Positions 7,460-15,551 of a stretch of DNA of 38,953 bases are shown here, in pieces; within the stretch, counting starts at the first letter, position 1; every line of letters starts with the position of its first letter. The notes beneath the pieces are model-generated. The model ran no database searches, was not told the DNA's origin, and worked only from the letters and a program-made list of their open reading frames with translations. A program made the position numbers and the translations under genes. The stretch comes from an uncultured Sutterella sp. (GTDB lineage Bacteria; Pseudomonadota; Gammaproteobacteria; Burkholderiales; Burkholderiaceae_F), in contig CAAGAT010000085.1 of NCBI GenBank assembly GCA_900767875.1, positions 1-38,953 of the forward strand, read 5' to 3'.

Positions 7460-8455
7460 TTAGCCGAGCAGACGCTGCAGCTCGCGGATTTTGGCACGGC
7501 GCTCGGCCATGTGCTGCGCCAGCTGCAGGGCCGCCAAAAGACTGCCCTCATCGGCTTCACCCGTGCCGGCGATGTCCAGAGCCGTGCCGTGGTCGACCGA
7601 GGTGCGCACCCACGGCAGCCCGAGCGTGACGTTGACGCCGTGCCCGAAGCCCTCGCGCTTGAGGGCGGGCAGGCCCTGATCGTGGTACATGCACACGATG
7701 CAGTCGTATTTGTCCGAGTGTTGCGGCACGAACACCGTGTCGGCGGGCAGCGGCCCGGTCAGCTGCACGCCGATGATCGAGCGGCGGGCCCGTTCGATCG
7801 CCGGCGCAATGATTTCAATTTCTTCGGTCCCCATGTGGCCCGATTCGCCCGCGTGGGGATTGAGCCCCGTGACGGCGATCTTGGGTTCGGTGATGCCGAA
7901 GTCCTGCTTGAGTGCGTGCGCGACCACCGAGAGCGTGTCGTCGAGCAGCGACGGCGTAATGGCCTCGGGCAGCTCGCGCAGGGGTAGGTGGGTCGTCGCC
8001 AGGGCCACGCGCAGTGCCTCGGGCGCACTGCTTGAGACGAGCATCATGACCACGTGTTTGACACCGGCGGCCTCTTCGAAAAACTCGGTGTGACCCGTAA
8101 AGGGAATGCCCGCTTCGATGATGGCGCTCTTTTGCACGGGCGCGGTGACGATGGCCTCATACGTGCCCGCCTGCGCGCCGGCGGCGGCGCGGCGCAGGAT
8201 TTCAACCACATAGGGCGAATTGGCCGTATCGAGTTGGCCCGGCGTGACCGGGTGCACCAGAGGCACGTGCTCAAAACTCACCCACTCGGGAAACATCGAG
8301 CCAAAGCCGAGCGTTTCGGCTGTGTGCATCAGCAGATGCTTGTCGCCGATCAGGGTGACGGGCGACTTGACGCGTCCGGTGAAAACGGCTTTGACGCAGA
8401 TTTCCGGACCGATGCCGGCGGGCTCACCCGTCGTGACGGCGATATGAAAGGGCAT
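7460..8455 (-). CDS. pdxA: 4-hydroxythreonine-4-phosphate dehydrogenase
   Basis: PdxA oxidises 4-hydroxy-threonine phosphate with NAD in the DXP-dependent route to pyridoxal phosphate. From the ATG at 8455 the protein has 331 residues. It opens with the typical MPFHIAVTTGEPAGIGPE and has TGHTEFFEE and MYHDQGLPALK, which hold metal- and substrate-binding histidines. The frame extends 23 codons upstream across an intergenic hairpin; I reject that extension. It lies downstream of surA as in E. coli, but here a terminator-like hairpin (8488-8541) separates the two. pdxA-rsmA is therefore probably a separate unit. Confidence 0.96.
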   Translation of the reverse strand: MPFHIAVTTGEPAGIGPEICVKAVFTGRVKSPVTLIGDKHLLMHTAETLGFGSMFPEWVSFEHVPLVHPVTPGQLDTANSPYVVEILRRAAAGAQAGTYEAIVTAPVQKSAIIEAGIPFTGHTEFFEEAAGVKHVVMMLVSSSAPEALRVALATTHLPLRELPEAITPSLLDDTLSVVAHALKQDFGITEPKIAVTGLNPHAGESGHMGTEEIEIIAPAIERARRSIIGVQLTGPLPADTVFVPQHSDKYDCIVCMYHDQGLPALKREGFGHGVNVTLGLPWVRTSVDHGTALDIAGTGEADEGSLLAALQLAQHMAERRAKIRELQRLLG

Positions 8456-8478
8456 GATGGTTGGCTTGAGAGGTCGGC

Positions 8479-8541
8479 AAAAATGAAAAACGCCTCGGGA
8501 ACGTCTGCCGCTAGTGTACGACATCGGTCCCGAAGGCGTTT
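8479..8541 (-). terminator. Terminator between surA and pdxA, with a -10-like loop
   Basis: A 12-bp stem with one bulge has arms at 8488-8500 and 8528-8541 and a 27-base loop. On the minus strand it is followed by T-rich sequence (GTTTTTCATTTTT). It lies 35 bases past the surA stop and 33 bases before pdxA. The loop contains TACACT, a possible -10 for pdxA. This breaks the lptD-surA-pdxA-rsmA series that many relatives transcribe together. Confidence 0.65.
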
Positions 8542-8575
8542 GAAATGCGGCTTAAGGCCGTCGCTGCGCGTGCGG

Positions 8576-9985
8576 TCAGTAATCCGTGGTGCGGATTTCG
8601 ACGTAGGCGCGGTCACGCAGTTCGCGCTGCCAGTTGTAGACGGCTTCGGCCAGCTTCTTTTCGCGCAGCTGGTTGCGCGCGTTGATCCGGCTGCGTTCGG
8701 CGTTGGCTTCGGCCTTGCGGCGTTCGATCACCTGAATGAGGTGGTAGCCGTAGGGCGTGCGCACCGGTTCGGACACTTCGCCCGGCGCGAGCTTGTTCAT
8801 GGCGGTCTCGAACTCGGGGACGGTGTCGCCCGGGCTCACCCAGCCGATGTCGCCGCCGCGGGTGGCCGAGTTGTCGACCGAATTCAGGCGCGCGAGCGTG
8901 GCAAAGTCCGCCTCGCCCGAGGCGATGCGCTGACGGATTTCGTTAAGGCGCGTCAGCACCTGATCTTCCGGCGTGAGGTCGGAGACGAACATCAGGATGT
9001 GGCGCACATGGGTCTGCTCGATGGGCTGACCGGCCAGCTTGGCCTTGACGCCGTCGCGGCTGTCTTCGAGGCACACGACGTGCACGGCGCCCGAGGAGCG
9101 CACGACGGTGACGTAGTTGCGCTCGGAGCGGTGGTTTTCAATGGCCTTCCAGAAGATGGTGGGCAGACGCGAGGCGTCGCGCCAGCCCAGATCGCCGCCT
9201 TCGAGGGCGTCTTTGGCCTTGGAGTTGGCCGCGGCGAGCGTGCTGAAGTCTTCGCCGTCGCGGGCGCGCTCGGCAAGAGCCTCGGCCTGACGCTCGACGT
9301 CACGGGCTTCGGAGTCGGAGGCTCCCGGCGGAATCGGCAGCAGAATGTGGCGCACGCGGTATTCCTGCGTGTCGGTGGTTGTAAAGCCGGTCTGCTCGGC
9401 CAGGTACGCGTCCACTTCGCTTTCCGGAATCGTGATCTTGCTGTCGACCTCACGCTCGCGCAGGCGCTGGGCGGTGATTTCGTCGCGCACCTGGGCGCGG
9501 AAGGCGGCAAAGCTCACGTCATCTGCGCGCAGCTTCTCGCGCAGTTCCTGCACGGTGAGCTTGTTGTTGCGGGCGATCTGCTCGATCGAGGCCGAGACCA
9601 TCTGTTCGTCGACGCGAATGCCCAGTTCACGGGCCCGCTGTTCGGTGGCCTTTTCCGTGATCATGCGCTCGAGCACCTGACGGCGCAGCTCGGGCATGGG
9701 CGGCAGATTGATGTTTTGCTGGCGCAGGTTGATTGCGGCCTGACGCACGCGGTTTTGAAGTTCGTACTCGGTGATGACGTCCGTGTTGACCACGGCGGCG
9801 ATGCGGTCGGCCAGTTTGGTCTTGGGCAGCGTCAGCCCTTCGGTGGCCGGGGCGCTTTGAGGCGCGGCGGCGGGCTGGGCGACCGTTTCACGGATGCCGG
9901 CGTTTTGCTGCTGGGCAAAGGCGGGCAGCGCGGCCGACACGAGGGCGGCGGCCGCCAGGAAGATGCGTTTATTGATAGTAGTCAT
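8576..9985 (-). CDS. surA: Periplasmic chaperone / peptidyl-prolyl isomerase SurA
   Basis: SurA escorts unfolded outer-membrane proteins, including LptD, through the periplasm to the BAM complex. The 469-residue protein has a signal peptide ending near ALPAFA-Q (about residue 24). An N-terminal chaperone domain is followed by two parvulin (PpiC) domains and a C-terminal helix. The first parvulin domain runs from VRHILLPIPPGASD, the second from HVRHILMFVSDL through GGDIGWVSPGD and YGYHLIQV. Its ATG overlaps the end of lptD by 17 bases in another frame, implying translational coupling of the chaperone to one of its main clients. Confidence 0.97.
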   Translation of the reverse strand: MTTINKRIFLAAAALVSAALPAFAQQQNAGIRETVAQPAAAPQSAPATEGLTLPKTKLADRIAAVVNTDVITEYELQNRVRQAAINLRQQNINLPPMPELRRQVLERMITEKATEQRARELGIRVDEQMVSASIEQIARNNKLTVQELREKLRADDVSFAAFRAQVRDEITAQRLREREVDSKITIPESEVDAYLAEQTGFTTTDTQEYRVRHILLPIPPGASDSEARDVERQAEALAERARDGEDFSTLAAANSKAKDALEGGDLGWRDASRLPTIFWKAIENHRSERNYVTVVRSSGAVHVVCLEDSRDGVKAKLAGQPIEQTHVRHILMFVSDLTPEDQVLTRLNEIRQRIASGEADFATLARLNSVDNSATRGGDIGWVSPGDTVPEFETAMNKLAPGEVSEPVRTPYGYHLIQVIERRKAEANAERSRINARNQLREKKLAEAVYNWQRELRDRAYVEIRTTDY

Positions 9986-12305
9986 AGGTACCGATGGAAG
10001 TGGGCACGGGACTGCGGGTCTGATAGCCCGGGATGCTGCGCTGCAGCTCCGAGAGCGGGCTCGAACCGATGCCGCCCAAACCCGTCAATTCTAACTGCAG
10101 GAAGAAGTTGGTTTCGCTGTCCTTGTTCTCGTTGCGGATGTAACGTTGTGCAACGGCGCGCAGTGTCCAGCAGCCGGCGTGGTATTCGACGCCCGCCAGG
10201 CTTTCGACGAACTTGTTGTCGTAGAGCGAATAGTTCTGGCGCAGCAGGGCGTAGAGCTTGTCGGACAGGGGCCACTGCAGCGACAGGTCGATCTGATCAA
10301 TGTAGTCGTCGCTGTCGCGGTTTTCCTGCCAGTTGTAGCGGTAGTACAGGCCGATCACGCTCATGGGCTTGGGTTGCCAGCGCACGCCGGCGATGGCCTT
10401 CTTAAAGCTCGAGCGCTCCCAGGACCACTGCCCGAAGGCCGAGGCCGAAATGGTGCGCGTCAGACGGGCGCCGATGCTGGCCAAAAAGTCGCTCTTTTGG
10501 TTTTCCATCGAGATGCGCTCGCCGGCGCTGTTGATCGTCTGATCGTTGAAGTAGTAGCGCTGACCGACGGAGACCTTGGCCCATTCCAGACCGCTTTGGG
10601 CGTCGATAAAGCGCGAGGTGACGCTGGCGGTGACCTGATTGGTTTCGGCGATGCGGTCGTACCCGGTCCAGGAGTTCTCATTGAAGAGCTGGGCAAAATT
10701 CAGGTCCGCCTCGCTCGAATCAAAGAGCGGAATGTTGCTCTGGTTGCGGTAGGGCGTGTAGCTGTAAAAAAGGCGTGGCTCGAGGGTCTGCGTGATGTTG
10801 CGGCCGCTCATGGCAAAATCACGGTCAAAGATCAGGCCCGAATCGAGCGAGACGATCGGCAGCGTGTAGCTCGGATCCGTTTCGCTGTAGCGGCCGCTGT
10901 CGTCGTGATCGAGGTCGTAGCGGGCGCTGATGATCTGCGCCTTGGGCGTGACGAACCAGCCGGCGCCGCGCACCGGGTAGGCCACCTGCTGGTGCAGCAC
11001 GAAGCGGTCGCCGTCCAAAAGCGTGGGGTGGCGGAACCGGGTCGCTTCCAGGTGCGTGGTGAGCTCAAAGCCCGCCGCATCGGCCACGTAGGCGTTCCAG
11101 GAGAACTGCGGCTCGATTTCATAGGGCTTTTGCGCGTAGTCGATCGTCTGATTCTTCATCACGCGCACGGCCGAATTCCAGTACGTCGACGAATAGGTGA
11201 GCCAGTAGTCCTGCGGCAGGATATCGTCGGAGCCGTCGCGCAGGCTGCGGGAGAAGTCGTCGAAGAAGTCGTCGTCCGAGACGCGGTTGTAGTTGATGCC
11301 GTAACCGAAGTTGTTCCAGCTGCCGCGCAGGTTGGCGTTGACGCTGTAGCGGTCTTCGCCGTATTCGCGATCGTGCGGCATGTACTGGCCGGAAATCTCG
11401 CCTTCGAGGTGCTCGGTCAGGAACCGGAACTCATTGCCGAGCATCACGCCGCGCTTGGTGATGATCTGCGGCGTGAGCGTGTAGTCGTAGTTGGGCGCGA
11501 TGTTAAAGTAGTACGGAACCGAAATGTCCAGGCCTCGGGCCGAGCTCATGCCCACGACCGGCGAGAGGAACCCGGACTTGCGCTCGCTCGAGAGCGGGAA
11601 CGTGAGCCAGGGCGAGCCAAAGACCGGCACGCCGCCCAACTTGAGAACGGCGCCCTTGCCCGTGCCCGCCTGTTCGTACTCGTCGAGGGTGAGCTCGTTC
11701 ATTTCCACCCACCAGGCCGGGTTGTCGCCCTCGCAGCTGGTCATCAGCACGTCCTTGAGCTCGGTGACGTCGGCCGAGACAAAGCGCATGCAGCGCGCGC
11801 TGCCGCGCAGGCCGCGCGGCTTGTAGTGGTAGCGCACGTCGTTGGCCTCGCCCGTTCCCTCGTCGAGCTGATAGCTCGCTTCGGGCGCCTTGAGCTCAAT
11901 GCCTTCGCGTGCGACCAGTGCGTCGCCCTTGACGATCACTTCCCCGGTTTCCTGCGTGTAGACAATCGTTTCGCCCTGAATGAGGGTGCCGGCGCGGCGC
12001 AGTTCGGCTTCGCCCGAGAGCGTGAGCGAGGTCTGCGGCGAGCCTTCGATCGAATAGGCCTTGGCGATCGTGGGCGAGTCACCCTCGTCGCCCGAGGGCT
12101 GCGCAAGGCGGCCCGTCCATTGGTTCATGGGGGCCGAGGGATCGGACGAAGGATTCTCGCCGCCCGTGCGAACTGGAGCGGGAGCGTCGGCCGAGGCAAT
12201 CGTGAGCCCCCCGGCGGGGGCGGCGGCATGGGCGGTCTGCGCGCAAAGCGCGGCCGTCACGGCGGCAACAAGGGGCAGCAGTTGCGGCTGGGTATTCCGT
12301 GGCAT
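9969..12305 (-). CDS. lptD: LPS-assembly protein LptD
   Basis: LptD is the outer-membrane barrel that, with LptE, inserts lipopolysaccharide into the outer leaflet. The 778-residue product has a signal peptide (cleavage near QTAHA). It is followed by an OstA/LptA-like beta-jellyroll with repeated strands such as GEAELRRAGTLIQGETIVY, then a large beta-barrel rich in aromatic alternating strands. Three mature cysteines are apparent: two in the jellyroll region (ARCMRFV and MTSCEGD) and one in the barrel (YHAGCWTL). E. coli has a CC pair at the last position, so the disulphide pattern must be simpler here. A TATAAT on the minus strand at 12337-12342 is a possible -10. Confidence 0.97.
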   Translation of the reverse strand: MPRNTQPQLLPLVAAVTAALCAQTAHAAAPAGGLTIASADAPAPVRTGGENPSSDPSAPMNQWTGRLAQPSGDEGDSPTIAKAYSIEGSPQTSLTLSGEAELRRAGTLIQGETIVYTQETGEVIVKGDALVAREGIELKAPEASYQLDEGTGEANDVRYHYKPRGLRGSARCMRFVSADVTELKDVLMTSCEGDNPAWWVEMNELTLDEYEQAGTGKGAVLKLGGVPVFGSPWLTFPLSSERKSGFLSPVVGMSSARGLDISVPYYFNIAPNYDYTLTPQIITKRGVMLGNEFRFLTEHLEGEISGQYMPHDREYGEDRYSVNANLRGSWNNFGYGINYNRVSDDDFFDDFSRSLRDGSDDILPQDYWLTYSSTYWNSAVRVMKNQTIDYAQKPYEIEPQFSWNAYVADAAGFELTTHLEATRFRHPTLLDGDRFVLHQQVAYPVRGAGWFVTPKAQIISARYDLDHDDSGRYSETDPSYTLPIVSLDSGLIFDRDFAMSGRNITQTLEPRLFYSYTPYRNQSNIPLFDSSEADLNFAQLFNENSWTGYDRIAETNQVTASVTSRFIDAQSGLEWAKVSVGQRYYFNDQTINSAGERISMENQKSDFLASIGARLTRTISASAFGQWSWERSSFKKAIAGVRWQPKPMSVIGLYYRYNWQENRDSDDYIDQIDLSLQWPLSDKLYALLRQNYSLYDNKFVESLAGVEYHAGCWTLRAVAQRYIRNENKDSETNFFLQLELTGLGGIGSSPLSELQRSIPGYQTRSPVPTSIGTYDYYQ

Positions 12306-12336
12306 GTGTCGATACGGTTCACTGGTTGGTGAGGGG

Positions 12337-12342
12337 ATTATA
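12337..12342 (-). promoter_or_regulatory. Candidate -10 of the lptD promoter
   Basis: A perfect TATAAT on the minus strand, 32 bases from the lptD start codon. No convincing -35 is visible 16-18 bp upstream. The hexamer and position make it the best candidate in the 228-base lptD/amgK divergent gap. Confidence 0.45.
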
Positions 12343-12482
12343 GGGGGATGCGCCGCGGCCTTTCGGAAAAAGTCGGCCGTTGACGGGGAAAATGCGGGAA
12401 TTTGTGGGGAGAGGCGGTGCGCCTTTTCGCGTTTGCCGAGGCCGCCTCAGGCAAGCGGGCGGCTTTTCGAGGATAATCCGCC

Positions 12483-12491
12483 TGATATAAA
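12483..12491 (+). promoter_or_regulatory. Candidate extended -10 of the amgK promoter
   Basis: TGATATAAA matches the extended -10 pattern TGnTATAAT at all but the last base and lies about 42 bases before the amgK start. A GATAAT at 12472 is an alternative. The hairpin at 12433-12454 lies just upstream. Confidence 0.4.
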
Positions 12492-12533
12492 ACCGTAAGA
12501 GCGCCGTGCCGCTCGCTTGAGGGGAAAAACGTG

Positions 12534-13550
12534 ATGCAGATGGAAAAGGACGAGCGCCTCGTGGCGCTGACGGCGTGGTTGCAAACGCTGGATCCGGCCT
12601 TCGGACTCGATGTCTCGACGCTGGCGCCCGCCAGTGCCGACGCGAGCTTTCGACGGTACTTCCGCGTGCGGGGGACGGACAAAACCTTCGTGGTGATGGA
12701 TGCGCCGCCCGCCAAGGAGCCGATCGACTCCTTCGTGAAGGTCGACGGCCTGATGCGCCGCGCCGGGCTCAATGTGCCCGAACTGCTTTGCCTCAACGAG
12801 GCGCAGGGCTTCATTCTCATGAACGATTTGGGAACGCAGACCTATCTGGACGTTCTCAACGAAGACAACGCCGCGCGTCTGATGGACGCGGCCACCGACG
12901 CCCTCGTCAAGTGGCAGCTTATTTCCGAGCCGGGCGTGCTGCCCGAGTACGACCGGGCGGTGCTGCGCCGCGAAATTGATCTTTTCCCCGAATGGTACGT
13001 GGGGCGCCACCGCGGCTTTACGATGACCGACAAGCAGCGCGAGATCATCGAGGGCGTCTACGAAAAGATCATCGCCGCCTGCCTGGCGCAGAACAAGGTC
13101 TTCGTGCACCGCGACTTCATGCCGCGCAATCTGATGGTCTCCGACCCGATGCCGGGCGTACTGGACTTTCAGGATGCCCTCTACGGGCCGGTGAGCTACG
13201 ACATCGCCAGCCTCATGCGCGACGCCTTCATCAGCTGGGGCGAGAGCTTTGTGCTTGACGTCACGATCCGCTACTGGGACAAGGCCCGTCACGCGGGCAT
13301 CCCGGTGCCCGCCGATTTCGGTGAATTCTGGCGCGACGTCGAATGGATGGGTATGCAGCGCCACCTCAAGGTGCTCGGCATCTTTGCGCGCATCAACTAC
13401 CGCGACGGCCGTCCGAGGTATCTGGCCGACACGCCGCGCTTTTTGCACTACGTGCGTGAGACGGCCAACCGTTATCACGACCTCAAGCCCATCAACTGGC
13501 TCCTGGATCAGTTCGAGGAGCAAAAGACCAAGACGGGCTGGACCTATTGA
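12534..13550 (+). CDS. amgK: N-acetylmuramate/N-acetylglucosamine kinase AmgK
   Basis: An aminoglycoside-phosphotransferase-fold sugar kinase of 338 residues. The catalytic loop HRDFMPRN (about 192-199) and the metal-binding LDFQD follow the APH pattern. Known AmgK proteins phosphorylate the anomeric carbon of MurNAc and GlcNAc from recycled cell wall, so they re-enter UDP-MurNAc synthesis without MurA. That function is inferred from the immediate partner murU, 12 bases downstream, the known AmgK-MurU pairing. A GTG directly before the ATG could also serve as start. The ribosome site GAGGGGAA is close upstream. On its own the family could be a generic phosphotransferase. Confidence 0.9.
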   Translation: MQMEKDERLVALTAWLQTLDPAFGLDVSTLAPASADASFRRYFRVRGTDKTFVVMDAPPAKEPIDSFVKVDGLMRRAGLNVPELLCLNEAQGFILMNDLGTQTYLDVLNEDNAARLMDAATDALVKWQLISEPGVLPEYDRAVLRREIDLFPEWYVGRHRGFTMTDKQREIIEGVYEKIIAACLAQNKVFVHRDFMPRNLMVSDPMPGVLDFQDALYGPVSYDIASLMRDAFISWGESFVLDVTIRYWDKARHAGIPVPADFGEFWRDVEWMGMQRHLKVLGIFARINYRDGRPRYLADTPRFLHYVRETANRYHDLKPINWLLDQFEEQKTKTGWTY

Positions 13551-13562
13551 AAGGAGTCGATC

Positions 13563-14291
13563 GTGCGTGCGATGGTATTGACCGCCGGCCGCGGCTCGCG
13601 GCTCGAGCCGCTCACGAACGTCACGCCCAAGCCGCTGCTGTCGGTGGCCGAGGGCGTGCGGCTGTGCGACTGGACGCTGGCCGCCCTCAAGCGCGCCGGC
13701 ATCACCGACGTGGTGATGAACACGGCGCATCTGCCGCAGGCCTTTGAGGCGCTGCCCGTGCAGCTTGCCCCCCGGGGCCTAAATCTGCAGCTCTCGCGTG
13801 AGGCGCCCAACCACAGCCTGGCGCTCGAAAGTCTGGGCGGCATCGTACGCGCTCTGCCGTTTTTGACTGACAACGGTCGCGATTTGTCGCCTTTTGTCGT
13901 TATTGCCGGCGATATCGTGCACAACTACGACTTTACGCGTCTTTTTGAGCGCGCCTGGGAAATCGAGGCGGGCCGCTACGACGTCTTTCTTGTCGCCGTG
14001 CCCAACCCGCCGTTTCACCCAACGGGCGACTTGACCGTCACCGACGAGGGGCGAGTGTCGCTCGACGGGGCCCACGCGCACACCTACGGCTGCATTTTGC
14101 TCGTCAATCCCGCGATTTTTGCCGGCCTGGCGCCCGTCTGGAGCAAGCTTTTCCCCTGGCTTTGGGGCTTTGCCCGACAGGGGCGCATGCGCGGCGAAGT
14201 CTTCACGGGCTTTTGGGACAACGTTGGCACGGCCGCGCAGCTTGAGGCACTCAAACAAAACACGCAAGCTCTGACCTGGGCCCGCTACTGA
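13563..14291 (+). CDS. murU: N-acetylmuramate-1-phosphate uridylyltransferase MurU
   Basis: A 242-residue nucleotidyltransferase that would turn MurNAc-1-phosphate and UTP into UDP-MurNAc. The nucleotide-binding signature VLTAGRGSRLEPLTNVTPKP is at the N-terminus, with the metal-binding Asp in VIAGDIVHN. The start is GTG at 13563, giving VRAMVLTAGRG, aligned with MKAMILAAG in relatives. It is supported by AAAGGAG six bases upstream; the ATG three codons later would be poorly spaced. It lies directly behind amgK. This recycling route is known to give intrinsic fosfomycin tolerance in Pseudomonas putida; the same here is inference. Confidence 0.92.
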   Translation: MRAMVLTAGRGSRLEPLTNVTPKPLLSVAEGVRLCDWTLAALKRAGITDVVMNTAHLPQAFEALPVQLAPRGLNLQLSREAPNHSLALESLGGIVRALPFLTDNGRDLSPFVVIAGDIVHNYDFTRLFERAWEIEAGRYDVFLVAVPNPPFHPTGDLTVTDEGRVSLDGAHAHTYGCILLVNPAIFAGLAPVWSKLFPWLWGFARQGRMRGEVFTGFWDNVGTAAQLEALKQNTQALTWARY

Positions 14292-14323
14292 TTCATTTTT
14301 CTTTTTCCGCGCAAGGAATCCTC

Positions 14324-15406
14324 ATGCTTTCGATCGCCGAACAGATTCAGGCCCGCACGAACCATTTCACCGCGCTTTTGGGCGTGCGGCTACCCGTGAT
14401 GAACGCGCCGATGACGCAGGCGGCCGGGCCCGCTATGGCCGCGGCCGTCTGCCGCGCGGGCGGATTGGGCGTTTTGACGGGCGACGCGCTCGAGCCCGCG
14501 GAGCTGGCGGACGCCATTGATGCGGTGCGCCGTTTGGCGGGCGATCAGGCGCGCTTTGCCGTCAATCTGCGCGTGCCCGATCTCAAGCGCCCCTCGGCCG
14601 AGGCGCTCGCGCTGCAGGAAAAAATGCGCCATGCGCTCGAGGATCTGTCCGCCGACGTGGGCGCCGAGCCCGCGGGCCTTATCAAGCTCCCCGACTTTGA
14701 CGCGCAGTTTGAAGTGCTCGTGCAAAAGAAGGTGCCCGTGGTCAGCGTCACCTTCGGCGGTCTGCGTGAGGAATACGACGAGCGGCTCAAAGAGGCCGGC
14801 ATCCTGTGGATGGGCACGGCCGCCACGCTGCGCGAAGCCAAGGTGCTGCGCAGTGCCGGGGCCGATGTTGTGGTCGTGCAGGGCCTTGAGGCGGGCGGTC
14901 CGCGGTTGAATTTCGAAAACACGGACGAGGAGGCCGCCCTGGGCATGACGGTTATCACCGCCCATGCCGAGCGCGCCACCCGTTTGCCGATCGTGGCCTC
15001 GGGCGGCATCGGCACGCCCGAACAGGTTTATGCGGCTCTGGCCGCGGGTGCGAGTGCCGTCATGCTCGGCTCAGCGCTGCTGCGCACCCACGAAAGCGAG
15101 GCGAGCGCCTCCTTTAAGGCGCTGCTGCCGATGATGTCGGAAGTGTCCGTGCGACTGACGCGGTGCTTTAACGGGCGACTGACGCGCGTGTACCCAAGCG
15201 ATTTGGTGCGGGCCCTGGAGGACGCGGGCCTGACCTTTGCGCCCTATCCGCTGCAGCGCGAGGTGATGCAGCCCATTTTGGAGGCGGCGGCGCGCGGCGG
15301 GCGCGACGATCTGGACTGCCTGCCCGCGGGGCAGTCGGCCATGCTCGCGCGCGAAGAATCGGTGGCCGAAGCTCTGGCGCGCCTGACGACTTATCTCTGC
15401 GCTTAA
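14324..15406 (+). CDS. NMO/FabK-like FMN-dependent oxidoreductase
   Basis: A 360-residue TIM-barrel flavoprotein of the nitronate monooxygenase / 2-nitropropane dioxygenase / FabK superfamily. It shows the N-terminal LPVMNAPMTQAAGPAMAAAV, GGLGVLTGD, the phosphate-binding SGGIGTPEQVYAALAAGASAV and VMLGSAL. Canonical nitronate monooxygenases and FabK have a histidine after the EAGG motif (EAGGH). Here the sequence is GLEAGGPRLN, with proline at 193. Assignment as a nitronate monooxygenase is therefore weak, and a quinone reductase or another flavin enzyme is possible. AAGGAA precedes the ATG. It is probably co-transcribed with amgK-murU, 32 bases upstream, though no functional link is obvious. 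Confidence 0.85.
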   Translation: MLSIAEQIQARTNHFTALLGVRLPVMNAPMTQAAGPAMAAAVCRAGGLGVLTGDALEPAELADAIDAVRRLAGDQARFAVNLRVPDLKRPSAEALALQEKMRHALEDLSADVGAEPAGLIKLPDFDAQFEVLVQKKVPVVSVTFGGLREEYDERLKEAGILWMGTAATLREAKVLRSAGADVVVVQGLEAGGPRLNFENTDEEAALGMTVITAHAERATRLPIVASGGIGTPEQVYAALAAGASAVMLGSALLRTHESEASASFKALLPMMSEVSVRLTRCFNGRLTRVYPSDLVRALEDAGLTFAPYPLQREVMQPILEAAARGGRDDLDCLPAGQSAMLAREESVAEALARLTTYLCA

Positions 15407-15464
15407 ATCGTAAAAAGCTCTTGCAGGTGCGGGGATGCGCGATGAGCTCGGCACCCCCGTCCTG

Positions 15465-15470
15465 TACAAT
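15465..15470 (+). promoter_or_regulatory. Candidate -10 of the dusB-fis-purH promoter
   Basis: TACAAT lies in the 145-base gap before dusB, 82 bases from its start codon, with no good -35. It sits between CCCGTCC and GGCGGG, which could pair around it. The leader behind it contains an A8 run (15482-15489) and a T9 run (15529-15537) that could pair with each other. Confidence 0.4.
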
Positions 15471-15551
15471 GGCGGGAGCTGAAAAAAAAGCGGCTCGAAC
15501 GCAGGGGCGCTCGGACGGCTTTGGGGGATTTTTTTTTCGTACGCGGGATTT

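Noticed and set aside
8054..12332. Very long plus-strand open frames (783 and 728 codons) opposite surA and lptD
   Set aside because: They are antisense to clearly recognisable genes. Their composition (His, Arg, Gly, Val-rich, no domain) is typical of the complementary frame in GC-rich DNA.
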